Positions 33,475 to 42,658 are shown, numbered from the stretch's first letter. The stretch: DNA of 64,000 nucleotides from Erythrobacter sp. 3-20A1M (GCF_018636735.1 NZ_CP045200.1:496001-560000); one strand, 5' to 3'. The notes: generated from the letters alone by a model not told the origin. Made by a program: numbers and translations.

Positions 33475-34902
33475 ATGAAAGTTTCGTTTTCTTTCCCGAA
33501 TGCGAAGACAGCGATCGTCGGTATAGGTGCGGCTGTCATGCTCGCACTGAATGCAGCCCTCCCCGCGGCGGCAGCGGCCAGCCATACGGATCTTCAGGAA
33601 GTCGAGTTTGTCTCTGATGACGGGGCTCATCCCAATCCAGAGAGAGGCTTCTATCTCTCGGCGAAGCACCCATTGCAGGATCTGAAACGGCGTGAGCTTC
33701 GCGACGCTTTCGCGCAGGACTATCGGTTGCTTTACGTCCGCATCGACCTCAGCGGCTACAAGAGTCGGCCTTTGCCCGACGGGTTTCTTCGTAAACTATC
33801 CCGTGGCTTTGCCGCAGCGCGCAACGAAGGCGTCAAACTGATCGTCCGTCCCGTCTATAATTACCCCCGGGGAGAGACGGATTACCAAGCTGCGCAGGAT
33901 GCGCCGCTCGAAATCGTCCTAAAGCATATCGAGCAGTTGAGCGCCGTCATGCGGGAAAATGCAGACGTCATCGCGTTCATACAGGCCGGGTATATCGGCG
34001 CGTGGGGCGAGTGGCACACGTCTTCGAACGATCTGACTTCGCCCGACAAACGCCGGCGAATCATGGACGCGATCATCGGTTCCGCTCCGCCCGAGCGGAG
34101 TGTGCAGTTCCGGTATCCGCCGTATATCGAGGAATGGCTCGCCTCTCGGGGTGCCGCTTCCGATAATGCCGGGATCGGGTTTCACAACGACTGCTTCCTG
34201 GCGAGCGATATGGATGTGGGCACCTATTCGGAAGATGCGCAAAAGCGGGAAGAACAACGCGACGCCATGGCCCGGCTGAGCGCGCGCGGGCCTTTCGGAG
34301 GGGAGACGTGCAACCCTCTGGCGGACCCGGACCCCTCCCCCCGGTCCGAATGCGCGGACATCCTGCGCGAAGGCGCGCGGTTCGGTCTGACCTATCTCAA
34401 CGCGGGCTATTATCGCCCGCTCTTTTACGATCGCTGGGAAGCCGGCGGATGCCTGGACGATGTGCGCAACAGCATGGGTTACCGGCTCTCGCTCTTGAGC
34501 CTGAAGTATCCGCGCGTGGTGGAGGGAGGCGAAACCACCCGGATTGCGCTGACGATCGCCAACACGGGGTGGGCTCCGCCGTATAACCCGAAACAGTTCC
34601 GGTTGGTTCTGAAGAATCGAGAGTCCGGTGCCGTTTTGGAGTTCGGCGGGGTGAACGCGGATCCCCGAGCCTGGCTGCCGGGCTCAGAATCTGAAGTCAG
34701 TATCGACCTTCGCATCGACGACAGCGTGCCACCAGGTACCTACGAAGTTTACCTCGCCTTGCGCGACGGAGCACCCACGCTTGCGGCCGATCCGCGCTAT
34801 TCGGTTCGGTTCGCCAATGCCGACCGCGCCGATTTGGGCCAGGAATGGGACGCGGATATCGCGGCGTTCCGAACGGGCGCTACGATAGAGGTCGCCGAAT
34901 AG
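33475..34902 (+). CDS. Secreted DUF4874/DUF4832 protein (glycosidase-like barrel)
   Basis: The ATG at 33475 follows GGGAGA and gives 475 residues with a signal peptide ending in an Ala-rich LPAAAAA near residue 40. The N-terminal domain (about 50-215) resembles DUF4874: HPNPERGFYLS, YVRIDLSGY, and IQAGYIGAWGEWH with acidic residues placed as in TIM-barrel glycosidases. The C-terminal part (about 215-470) resembles DUF4832: GIGFHNDCFLAS, LTYLNAGYYRP, and a beta-sandwich. The enzymatic role of this family is not known to me. Between two alpha-galactoside loci, a hydrolase or sugar-binding role is an inference. Confidence 0.75.
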   Translation: MKVSFSFPNAKTAIVGIGAAVMLALNAALPAAAAASHTDLQEVEFVSDDGAHPNPERGFYLSAKHPLQDLKRRELRDAFAQDYRLLYVRIDLSGYKSRPLPDGFLRKLSRGFAAARNEGVKLIVRPVYNYPRGETDYQAAQDAPLEIVLKHIEQLSAVMRENADVIAFIQAGYIGAWGEWHTSSNDLTSPDKRRRIMDAIIGSAPPERSVQFRYPPYIEEWLASRGAASDNAGIGFHNDCFLASDMDVGTYSEDAQKREEQRDAMARLSARGPFGGETCNPLADPDPSPRSECADILREGARFGLTYLNAGYYRPLFYDRWEAGGCLDDVRNSMGYRLSLLSLKYPRVVEGGETTRIALTIANTGWAPPYNPKQFRLVLKNRESGAVLEFGGVNADPRAWLPGSESEVSIDLRIDDSVPPGTYEVYLALRDGAPTLAADPRYSVRFANADRADLGQEWDADIAAFRTGATIEVAE

Positions 34903-34981
34903 GCTTGGCCAGCTCGCTCAACCCGACGCCCCGGAACCACGAAACCATGGCGAGCGGCTGGGGGCCGAACCTGTCGCGAAC

Positions 34982-35947
34982 CTAGCCAGCCGTCTGCACG
35001 ATGGAAGCTACTTGCGCCTTGCCTGCACGACGCAGTGCATACAGTGCCGCCCCCATCGTGGGATCGGCGACCGGGTCCAAAAGACGATAGCGCCGATCCA
35101 TCGCTTCCAGTCTGGCCTTGAACGGTTCCGTGACGAGGTCGCCTGACCGGAATACGCCACCGGACCAGGATACCGGGATATCCTCATCCGACGCGAAGGC
35201 GAGTTGTTCCGCCACGGCATGCACGATCTCGGCAAGCTCGATCGCGGCATCGCTGAAAATCCCCGCCGCCGCCGCATCTCCGGCATTCGCTGCCGACGCG
35301 ACGATCTGGCTCAGCGCAGCGATGCTGTCGCGGTTCGCGGCCGCACCCATGATGTGCCCGCACAGGTCGAGATCCTCCTGCAGCGCAAAGTGATCGCGCA
35401 GCGCCTTCAACAACGGTCCAGGCGGTGATCGACCGTCGCTCATTCTGGAAAAGAGCTGCAGGCCCCTGATGGCGATCCAGTAGGCGGAGCCCTCGTCGCT
35501 AAAAATTTCGCCCCAACCGCCTGCTCGTGCGCTTTTCCCCGCGCGCTCGCCATATGCGATCGAGCCGGTTCCCGCGACGATGTTGATGCCGTCCCGACCG
35601 CCCAGCGATCCGGCCCAGCCGCATACCATGTCGTTGCCCACGGCAAAGCGATCGTGGCCCAGTATCTCGCGCGGGAGTTTTGCGATCAGCGGATCAACCC
35701 TGCTGTCCTCTCCGAACGCCGGCAGACCGAAAAAGACGAAAGCCAGAGTTTCAGGATCGGGACAGACTTGCGCCACCCCCTCCCGCAACAGTTCGGTCAG
35801 GCTTTCTAAGCCGATCTGCAGATAATAGCTCGACCCTGCCATATGCTGGGCCAGAACCCTGCCCGCGCTATCGATCAGCGTGAAGGCGGTCTTCGTTCCA
35901 CCGCCATCGACTCCCAGATAGATATCCGCGTTCAGACCGTCTCGCAT
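34982..35947 (-). CDS. BadF/BadG-type sugar kinase (GlcNAc/GalNAc kinase-like)
   Basis: This 321-residue protein has the ASKHA phosphate loop LGVDGGGTKTAFTLID near residue 11, GTGSIAYGERAGKSARAGGWG near residue 125 (two adjoining segments), and SWSGGVFRSGDLV near residue 260. Relatives phosphorylate N-acetylglucosamine, and AgaK-type members phosphorylate N-acetylgalactosamine. It is the last gene of a fully overlapping operon and overlaps agaS by 16 bp. Together with AgaS and AgaZ it suggests an amino-sugar or galactosamine substrate. The 79 bases downstream to the convergent neighbour show no recognisable feature. Confidence 0.78.
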   Translation of the reverse strand: MRDGLNADIYLGVDGGGTKTAFTLIDSAGRVLAQHMAGSSYYLQIGLESLTELLREGVAQVCPDPETLAFVFFGLPAFGEDSRVDPLIAKLPREILGHDRFAVGNDMVCGWAGSLGGRDGINIVAGTGSIAYGERAGKSARAGGWGEIFSDEGSAYWIAIRGLQLFSRMSDGRSPPGPLLKALRDHFALQEDLDLCGHIMGAAANRDSIAALSQIVASAANAGDAAAAGIFSDAAIELAEIVHAVAEQLAFASDEDIPVSWSGGVFRSGDLVTEPFKARLEAMDRRYRLLDPVADPTMGAALYALRRAGKAQVASIVQTAG

Positions 35948-37068
35948 GCGTGAAGCCTTACGCCTTGGACCACGCGATTGACCGTTCCGCTCACATTCGG
36001 ATTGTCGGGGGTCAGCCCTGCATCGAGCGAGGCGAGAAGCCCGTAAATCTGCGGCGCGATGATATAGGGATAAAGCAATTCGGGGTCCTTCGCGTCGGCC
36101 ATTCCCGGAACCAGGATGGCATCTTCGATATCGTCGATGGCCGACAATGTGACGATCTCCGCTGCCTTGCTGTCGGCGATCAGTTCTGCGCGAAGGTCCA
36201 TGTCATACGCCCGCGTCAGCGGATCGTTGGACATGAACAGCATCACCATGGTCCGGTCGGTGACCACCGTCTTGGGTCCATGCCGGAACCCCAATGGGGA
36301 ATCGAAGCTGGTTGGTATCTTCCCATCGGTCAGCTCCATCAGCTTGAGCGCCGCCTCGCGCGCCAGGCCTTTGAAAGGACCGCTACCCAGATACACGACC
36401 CGATCGAACCGGGCGGCAGCCAGCCGCTGCATCATCGGTATGGTGGTTTGAAGGATGTTCGCGCAGCCTTCCGAGATGCGTTCCAGATCGACCTGTTCGC
36501 GCGCCAGCGCGGCCCAGGCGGCATACATCATTGCCGTAAAGCTCGACGTCATGGCGAAGCTGCGGTCGTGCGCTGCATCGGGCAGCAGCACCGTCAAACG
36601 GTTATCGTTGCCCTGCCCGGCGATCGCGCCCTCGGCATTGCAGGTGATGACCAGGTGGCTCACGTCGGCAACCAGCTTGTCCGCGATCTCGATGGCTCCC
36701 TTGCTTTCCGGACTGTTGCCGGAACGCCCGAAGGAGACGAGCAAGGTCGGTGTGTCTGCTCGCAGATAGACGAACGGCGAACTCACGATGTCGGTGGTGG
36801 CCACCGCCTCGACCCGCGCGGTCGCCTGCGCGTCTAGGAAGGGCGCTAGACATTCGCCGATGAACGCGGATGTGCCCGCGCCGGTCAGGATGACACGCGC
36901 AAGGGGATTGGACAGATAGGGTCGCACGAACGCCGCGATCCGATCCTTCATCTCCGTCACGATCCCGTCGGTCGCCACTAGCGTTTCGGGCTGCTGCCCG
37001 ATTTCGCGAGCAGTCCAGAGAGCGCCTTTCTGCTCCAGCTCCCGCTCATCGTATCCAAGCCTAAGCAT
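35932..37068 (-). CDS. agaS: AgaS-like SIS-domain sugar-phosphate deaminase/isomerase
   Basis: This 378-residue protein has two SIS domains. The first begins ARVILTGAGTSAFIGECL near residue 57 and contains SFGRSGNSPES (phosphosugar loop). The second begins DRVVYLGSGPFKGLAREAALK near residue 220, and GFRHGPKTVV follows. AgaS converts galactosamine 6-phosphate to tagatose 6-phosphate with release of ammonia. It overlaps the kinase gene (16 bp) and agaZ (8 bp), which supports one pathway. Glucosamine-6-P isomerising homologues look similar, so substrate is an inference from its partner agaZ. Confidence 0.85.
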   Translation of the reverse strand: MLRLGYDERELEQKGALWTAREIGQQPETLVATDGIVTEMKDRIAAFVRPYLSNPLARVILTGAGTSAFIGECLAPFLDAQATARVEAVATTDIVSSPFVYLRADTPTLLVSFGRSGNSPESKGAIEIADKLVADVSHLVITCNAEGAIAGQGNDNRLTVLLPDAAHDRSFAMTSSFTAMMYAAWAALAREQVDLERISEGCANILQTTIPMMQRLAAARFDRVVYLGSGPFKGLAREAALKLMELTDGKIPTSFDSPLGFRHGPKTVVTDRTMVMLFMSNDPLTRAYDMDLRAELIADSKAAEIVTLSAIDDIEDAILVPGMADAKDPELLYPYIIAPQIYGLLASLDAGLTPDNPNVSGTVNRVVQGVRLHACETV

Positions 37069-38341
37069 TGCTTCTATCTCCAGCGTCGGTCGCTTGCAGG
37101 TAAGTGTCCAGCGTCGTCATGACATGCGCCATGACCAGTTCGGCCGGATCGTTCGTGATGGTTCCCTCGCGCAGTTCGGCATAGGATTGCGGGAGATACT
37201 GGCTGATCAGCGGTAGCGGTGGGGGTGATGCGCGCAGATTGGCGAACATCTCTTCCTGCGCTTGCGTGATCTGCGGATCGGGCCAGTAATAGCGGATGCG
37301 ATCGCTCAGCGAATATTGCAGGTCCAGCTGCAAGTCGGCGCCGCTCGAATGATAGTACTTCTTCCAGTGGCCCGGGTTGTCGTTCATCACCGCCAGCACC
37401 CGCGCCCGGAAATTGGACGCGCCCTCGCCCAGTATGTCGCGCTCCATGGCGTCGAGCGCCCACAGGGCTTCGCGCAGCGCAAAGGTGAGGCCGGGGCCGA
37501 CTTTCAGGATCGCGAAATGGTCGCGCACCAGCGCGGTCAGGGCTTCCTGCGTCTGGTAGTCGGTGGAATGCGCTTCGAAGACCATGCCCGGCACATCGTC
37601 GAGGCTCTGGCTGAGTTCCTGCGCGGCCTCCGGCCGGTAGTCCAGCACCTGATGGTGGTCGAATTCCACGCCCGGCTGAACCACCAGCGCGATTACGCGG
37701 TCCCAGGCCTCCGTCGGAAACAGCTCCTTGTGCATGGCGATGGTGCCATGCGCCGCCTCGGGTGAGGTAACCTGTAACGGTTCGAGATCTTCGGTGGCGC
37801 CGCCCGGCACGGGAACCTCCGTCCCGATCACATAGACCGGGGGCTGCGTGCCGGCATCGGCATAGGCGGCTTCCGCCACCCGGCAGAGCCGCGCCGCGCG
37901 CGCGGCAATCGTTTCCTCGGGCAAGGGAACGGGGTCGTCGGCGCAGGACATCGAGCAGTCGAGATGGATTTTGGCGAACCCGGCACAAACATACTGGTCG
38001 ATCAGCACGTCGGACCGCTCCATCGCTTCCTCGGCGCTCAACGAAGTCCAAGCGTTGGGACCGAGATGGTCCCCGCCGAGCACGATCCGCTCTTCCGGAA
38101 AGCCGACGCGCTGGGCGATCTGCGACACATAGTCCCGGAAGCCCGCCGGCTTCATCCCGGTGTAGCCCCCATCCTGATTGACCTGGTTGGAAGTCGCTTC
38201 GATCAGCACGAAAGGTGCGTCGCGCCTCAGCGCATGACGCAGCGTGCTCTCAATCACCATGGGATGGGCGGAGCACACCGAGTAGATGCCGACATCCTCG
38301 CCTGCCTTGTGGCGGGCAACCCGGTCGAGCAACAGGTTCAT
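37061..38341 (-). CDS. agaZ: AgaZ/KbaZ/GatZ family protein (tagatose-phosphate metabolism)
   Basis: The 426-residue protein matches the KbaZ/GatZ family: IYSVCSAHPMVIESTLRHAL near the N-terminus, VNQDGGYTGMKPAGF near residue 55, ILGGDHLGPN (read here VLGGDHLGPN), and FAKIHLDCSMSCADDP near residue 125. GatZ/KbaZ are described as non-catalytic subunits of tagatose-1,6-bisphosphate aldolase; I recall a report of tagatose-6-P kinase activity for AgaZ in Shewanella. The catalytic KbaY/GatY partner is not in this window. The start overlaps the EamA transporter stop (ATGA). Confidence 0.85.
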   Translation of the reverse strand: MNLLLDRVARHKAGEDVGIYSVCSAHPMVIESTLRHALRRDAPFVLIEATSNQVNQDGGYTGMKPAGFRDYVSQIAQRVGFPEERIVLGGDHLGPNAWTSLSAEEAMERSDVLIDQYVCAGFAKIHLDCSMSCADDPVPLPEETIAARAARLCRVAEAAYADAGTQPPVYVIGTEVPVPGGATEDLEPLQVTSPEAAHGTIAMHKELFPTEAWDRVIALVVQPGVEFDHHQVLDYRPEAAQELSQSLDDVPGMVFEAHSTDYQTQEALTALVRDHFAILKVGPGLTFALREALWALDAMERDILGEGASNFRARVLAVMNDNPGHWKKYYHSSGADLQLDLQYSLSDRIRYYWPDPQITQAQEEMFANLRASPPPLPLISQYLPQSYAELREGTITNDPAELVMAHVMTTLDTYLQATDAGDRSNA

Positions 38342-39276
38342 GCGATCTCTCCGTCGAAATTAGCTTCGGTTTCGTCTGCCGCCTCCGGCTCTATCGCCAG
38401 CAGGACGGAAGCGACGAGGGCCAGCACAAGGCCCACGATCTTCAGCGGGCCGGGAACAGCGCCCAGGATCAGCAGCGACAGCACGGCGGTGACCAAAGGC
38501 GCGCCCGCGTTGGACAGGGGCGCAACGACGATCGCCTTGCCATAGCGGAAAGCAAAAACGAGGGTCAGCGCGCCAACGGCGTTCAGCATCTGGATGCCCC
38601 CCGCCAGCCAGGGTCCGTCCGCACCGTAATTGATCGGCTGCGTGAAGTCGGTCATGGTCCAGGCAACCGGCACCAACAGCAGGCCGGACAGCATCATGTA
38701 GAAGAAGATGCTCTCGCCGCTCATGGTGTTGTTCGCGAGCTTCATGAAGAACGCCTGCACACCCCAGCACAACATGATCAGCAGCGCGAGCGGTGCCCAA
38801 CCCAGTCCGCCGACCTCGCCCGACAGCGAGAGATCGAACATCGGCAGCGCGATCAGCGCGAGCACGATGCCGAGCGCGCCGAGCCTGCCGGTCCGCTCCT
38901 TCAAGACGACGAGCGACAATGCGATCGTGACGATCGGTGACAGGGAAATGACCGGGAAGATCAAATAGGCCGGCCCGCGGGTCACCGCGTAGAACAGGAT
39001 CAGCTGCCCGCCCGCGCCCAACAGGCCGATCGTCAATCCGTAGGCGATCGAGCGGGCGTCCTTGTCCAGACGCCAGCCGGACTTGGCTAGAACGATCAGC
39101 GCGGGCGGCACCATGGTCAGCGCCCACACGCAATAGACTAGCGTTTCGGGAAAACCGCGTTCAGCCGATATTCCCGCGATCGCGCCCCATACGCCCCACA
39201 GCCCGACCGTGGCGAGGGCATAGACTAGCCAGCTTCGTTCGGCAGGCGCCGTGGGCACGGCGGCGGCGGAGCTCAT
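38338..39276 (-). CDS. EamA/DMT-family transporter
   Basis: This 312-residue protein has ten predicted membrane helices in two EamA repeats. The first half has GLLGAGGQLILFYAVTRGPAYLIFP, seen in two segments around residues 85-110, and the second has LNAVGALTLVFAFRYGKAIVVAPLSNAGAPL (around 230-260, split). It is coupled by four-base overlaps to the GH36 gene before it and agaZ after it. The best guess is uptake of the monosaccharide released by the GH36 enzyme, an unusual role for this superfamily, which more often exports metabolites. Confidence 0.75.
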   Translation of the reverse strand: MSSAAAVPTAPAERSWLVYALATVGLWGVWGAIAGISAERGFPETLVYCVWALTMVPPALIVLAKSGWRLDKDARSIAYGLTIGLLGAGGQLILFYAVTRGPAYLIFPVISLSPIVTIALSLVVLKERTGRLGALGIVLALIALPMFDLSLSGEVGGLGWAPLALLIMLCWGVQAFFMKLANNTMSGESIFFYMMLSGLLLVPVAWTMTDFTQPINYGADGPWLAGGIQMLNAVGALTLVFAFRYGKAIVVAPLSNAGAPLVTAVLSLLILGAVPGPLKIVGLVLALVASVLLAIEPEAADETEANFDGEIA

Positions 39277-41360
39277 GCCGATACCCTTTCGGCTTGCAGG
39301 AGCAGATGCTCCTGGAAAGCGACGTCCAGTTTGGGCGCGGCGGCATCGACGGTGCCCAGTTTCTTTCCACTGGCGATGTCGGTCACGCGGTAGTGGCCCG
39401 TGGACAACCCGCGGAGCTCTACGGGACCTGCATATTTATCGGCGTAGAAGGCAAAGTAGCTGCGATCGTTCTGGTCGATGGCATGTGCCTCGGGCCGGTC
39501 GAACCCGATATCGTACAGCTCGCCGCGATACGTGCCGCGCGCAAGGTCGTGTTCCTTGTAGAGCCCGATCCATTTGCGCCAGTGCCGCTCCTTTTCGGGC
39601 GTCAGGACATATCCGCCGGGCGGAAGCTCGCCGCTGGGATTGTCGGTGTCCCGCGGCCAGGTGAACTTGGTCGAAACCACGCCGCCGATCCCCACTGCAG
39701 AAGCGAAGTCCGTTCCGCCGTCGCTTAGCTCCACATGATCGCCGGAGAAGGGGGCCGAAGGGCCCATGAGCGCCTTGGTCGTCTTGCCCTTGGTACGGAT
39801 CTGCCAGGAGGAAAGCGGATCGGACGCGGGAACCTGGTTCATGTACGGCAGCGAATGCACGGCGAACGATGTCCCGCACGGGCAGAATTCCAGGATTGCA
39901 TCCGGATTGATGGAGGTCGCCGCCTCATGCACCGCCTCCCAGAACGCGGGCAATTTCTCGCACGATTCCTCTGGATAGGCGTGGTTGTGCGCCGGGTTGT
40001 AGCATGGCGGAACACCGTTCAGATGCTGGCCGTCGAGCTTCAGCCCTTCGTACCCCCATTCACCGATGATCTTGCGCACCAGTGCGGTGCAGTTGTCGAT
40101 CGTCGGCTGGTAGGCCGGACACAGCGTAAACGCGTTCCACCACGTCACGTCGTTGACCGCGCCGTTCTCGTCCAGCAGCAGCATGTCCGTGTGATCGCGC
40201 AGCAGGTCGGTGCCGGGATCGACCGCCAGCGGGGCGAGCCACAAGCGGGGGCGGAGCCCTGCCTTCTTTATCCGGTCGACGAAGTCGATCATGTCGGCGT
40301 CGCCCCGCGGGAACTTCACCGGATCGAGATACCAGTCGCCCTCGGCGGTCTGCCAGCCGTCGTCGAGGACGGCCCACTCGATCCCGAGCTCCTTTACCTT
40401 GGGCAGCGTGTCGACGACCTGCGCAACATTGAAATTGCGCTCGTATCCCCAGGCGCACCACATCGCTTCGTATGCGGACGCCGGAACATAGGCGTCGGTC
40501 ATCCCGCGCGCGGCCATGATCTCGCGATAAGCGGTCAGGGGCACGAAGCAGTCGCCGGTATGCGCGGCGACGAAGGTCGTCAGCGTGGACACCTCCTCGC
40601 CCGGTGCCAGCGCGAACGGCCGATCGCTCTCGATCGCGATGCTGGTGCCGCTGGCCGTACTCGCGACCGGCAATGCGACCAGCTCTGGCGTCAGCTCCAG
40701 ATGGCCGACGGCCAGGCCCGCGTCGGGACGCCAGATGTCGACGACCGGGGTTCCCCCGCCATAATCCGATGCGTTCATGCCCATGTAGTTGCGCTGCTCG
40801 AACCCTGCCGGTGCGGGCTGAATCCAGTCGCGCCGGTCGCCGTGCGACGATCCGGCAAAGGTCCACACGCCACGCGGCCCACGATCGAGGGTGTGGGACG
40901 CATTGCGCCATCCGCGCAGCGACACCGCCTCGCGCCCCTTGTTGCGGTAGGTGGCGACTATCGCTGCGACGCCCGGTCGCGCGGGATCGAACGTGAATTC
41001 GACCGTCTTCTCGATCCCGCTCGCGCTCACGCCCGTGGCGCTGTGCGTCGCTCCGGACAGACCCGCCACCTTCGAAGGACCATCGCCCTGCTCGGTCAGC
41101 AGGAACGGGGCGAGCGCGGTGCCTTCGACGGGAAGCAGCATCTCGCTATCCGAAAAGTCGGTCAGCGCGCGTCCGCCGACCAGCAGACGGGTACGCATCG
41201 AGCTGTCGATCTCGATCGTGAGGGCATCGTCGCCGAAGCGGTTCTCGATCGGTGCGGCGAAGACCGGGGGGATGTTGATCGCGCCGACTGCCAGCACGGC
41301 GGAAGTACCGCCCATGAGCTGCAGCAACTGCCGCCGTCGCAAACTTGCCTTGTGAATCAT
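39273..41360 (-). CDS. Tat-exported GH36-type alpha-galactosidase/alpha-N-acetylgalactosaminidase
   Basis: The ATG at 41360 follows GGAGGG and gives 695 residues. The N-terminus has a twin-arginine signal (SLRRRQLLQLMGG, cleavage near AFA/AP at about residue 36). A beta-sandwich domain precedes the barrel, which shows EWAVLDDGWQ, the nucleophile Asp in YEGLKLDGQHL, and the acid/base Asp in VPASDPLSSWQIR. A C-terminal beta domain ends the protein. GH36 enzymes cleave alpha-galactosides or alpha-GalNAc. Export by Tat implies periplasmic folding with assembly in the cytoplasm. It leads the operon ending in the sugar kinase, so its product probably feeds AgaS/AgaZ. Confidence 0.83.
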   Translation of the reverse strand: MIHKASLRRRQLLQLMGGTSAVLAVGAINIPPVFAAPIENRFGDDALTIEIDSSMRTRLLVGGRALTDFSDSEMLLPVEGTALAPFLLTEQGDGPSKVAGLSGATHSATGVSASGIEKTVEFTFDPARPGVAAIVATYRNKGREAVSLRGWRNASHTLDRGPRGVWTFAGSSHGDRRDWIQPAPAGFEQRNYMGMNASDYGGGTPVVDIWRPDAGLAVGHLELTPELVALPVASTASGTSIAIESDRPFALAPGEEVSTLTTFVAAHTGDCFVPLTAYREIMAARGMTDAYVPASAYEAMWCAWGYERNFNVAQVVDTLPKVKELGIEWAVLDDGWQTAEGDWYLDPVKFPRGDADMIDFVDRIKKAGLRPRLWLAPLAVDPGTDLLRDHTDMLLLDENGAVNDVTWWNAFTLCPAYQPTIDNCTALVRKIIGEWGYEGLKLDGQHLNGVPPCYNPAHNHAYPEESCEKLPAFWEAVHEAATSINPDAILEFCPCGTSFAVHSLPYMNQVPASDPLSSWQIRTKGKTTKALMGPSAPFSGDHVELSDGGTDFASAVGIGGVVSTKFTWPRDTDNPSGELPPGGYVLTPEKERHWRKWIGLYKEHDLARGTYRGELYDIGFDRPEAHAIDQNDRSYFAFYADKYAGPVELRGLSTGHYRVTDIASGKKLGTVDAAAPKLDVAFQEHLLLQAERVSA

Positions 41361-41441
41361 CCCTCGCCCTCCAGCCATCAACTCGCCCGAGCGACCCCGC
41401 CCGGAATATCCGTTTGCTCTTCATCCCAATAGATGTAACAT

Positions 41442-41480
41442 AATGAAAATCGATGCAAGGATGAACTTTCGTTTTCATTC
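41442..41480. promoter_or_regulatory. Inverted AgaR-like operator between GH36 and amidohydrolase genes
   Basis: AATGAAAATCGA (41442-41453) and TTTCGTTTTCATTC (41467-41480) form an inverted pair (AATGAAAA against TTTTCATT). The right half agrees at 12 of 14 positions with the AgaR consensus as I remember it (TTTCRTTTYRTTTY). It lies 82 bp upstream of the GH36 start and 15 bp upstream of the amidohydrolase start, close to its ribosome site, which would suit repression by the DeoR-family protein encoded at 42646. Confidence 0.55.
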
Positions 41481-41494
41481 GTTCAGGAGGCTGC

Positions 41495-42658
41495 ATGAGA
41501 ACCCCCACATTGACGCATTCGCTGGTACTCGCCGCTCTTTCCACGGTGCTTGCCGGATGCACGGCGGTCGACAGCGCCCGCCCGCAGGCTCTCTCTGCGA
41601 CGGATGGACATTACACGCAGGCAGACTTCGACAGCATGCCGAAGATAGACGTCCATGTGCACGCCAACATGTACGATCCGTCTTTCCTCGATCTGGTCCG
41701 CAACAATGGATTCCAGGTGCTGTCGATCAACGTCGACTATCCGGACTTTCCCCCGCTCGCCATGCAGGCCGACGTGGCGCACCGCTACTTCGCGGACGAT
41801 CCCAGGCATTTCCAGTTCACGACCACCTTTTCGATGGACGGCTTCGAATCACCGGGCTGGTCGGCGCGAACCGATGCGCATCTCGACCAGGAACTGGCCG
41901 CCGGTGCGATCGGCGTGAAGGTATGGAAGAACATCGGCATGGTCGAGCGTGACCGGGACGGGGAGTTGATCATGCTGGACGATCCCGGCTTCGACACCGT
42001 CATGGCGCATATCGAGCAGCGCGGGGTGCCGTTGATCGCGCACCAGGGCGAACCCTACAATTGCTGGTTGCCGCTGGACGAAATGACCACTGAGAACGAT
42101 CGCCTCTATTTCGCGGCGCATCCCGAATATCACATGTACCTGCACCCGGAGATGCCGAGCTACCGGCAACTGATGGACGCGCGCGACCGCTTCGTCGAGG
42201 CGCATCCCGGACTGACGGTGGTCGGCGCGCATCTCGGCAGTATCGAATGGAGCGTAGACGAACTTGCCGCGTTTCTTGATGCCCATCCCAACGCGGTCGT
42301 CGACATGGCGGCGAGGATGAGCAACCTGCAATATCAGTCGAACCGCGATCGCAAGCGGGTGCGCGATTTCCTCATCAAGTATCAAGACCGCGTCATGTAC
42401 GGCACCGATCTAACGCTAAGCCCCCCATCGGAGGAGGCGAAGTCCCAGAACCCGCCGATGGATCCCGGCGCAGACTTCGCCGCGCAGGCAGAGAGCGTAT
42501 GGCGGTCGGACTGGAAATATCTCGCGACACCGGACAGCCAGTATGTCGACACGCTCAAGGCCGATACGCCCGGGCTGGCATTGCCGCGATCGGTGATCCG
42601 GAAGATTTACCACGAGAACGCGCTGCGGGTCTTCCCCGCCTTCTCTCAAGCCTCGTAA
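41495..42658 (+). CDS. Lipoprotein amidohydrolase (Amidohydrolase_2 family)
   Basis: This 387-residue protein starts after AGGAGG and has a lipoprotein signal with lipobox LAGC (Cys near residue 22), so it is membrane-anchored and faces the periplasm. Metal-dependent hydrolase residues are present: HVH in KIDVHVHANMYD, the Lys of IGVKVWKNIG, His in PLIAHQGEP, His in VVGAHLGSIEWS, and Asp in MYGTDLT. The family contains decarboxylases, lactonases and hydrolases. Its position opposite GH36 and next to a shared regulator suggests it acts on the same imported carbohydrate, perhaps as a lactonase or esterase, but the reaction is not known. Confidence 0.78.
   Translation: MRTPTLTHSLVLAALSTVLAGCTAVDSARPQALSATDGHYTQADFDSMPKIDVHVHANMYDPSFLDLVRNNGFQVLSINVDYPDFPPLAMQADVAHRYFADDPRHFQFTTTFSMDGFESPGWSARTDAHLDQELAAGAIGVKVWKNIGMVERDRDGELIMLDDPGFDTVMAHIEQRGVPLIAHQGEPYNCWLPLDEMTTENDRLYFAAHPEYHMYLHPEMPSYRQLMDARDRFVEAHPGLTVVGAHLGSIEWSVDELAAFLDAHPNAVVDMAARMSNLQYQSNRDRKRVRDFLIKYQDRVMYGTDLTLSPPSEEAKSQNPPMDPGADFAAQAESVWRSDWKYLATPDSQYVDTLKADTPGLALPRSVIRKIYHENALRVFPAFSQAS

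Noticed and set aside
34903-34981. Open minus-strand stretch after the kinase stop reading like a coding tail
   Set aside because: It is only 79 bases long, has no start or stop context, and I recognise no family in it.
39735-41432. Plus-strand open frame of 565 codons opposite the GH36 gene
   Set aside because: It is antisense to a gene with intact GH36 catalytic residues and a Tat signal; composition is typical of a shadow frame.
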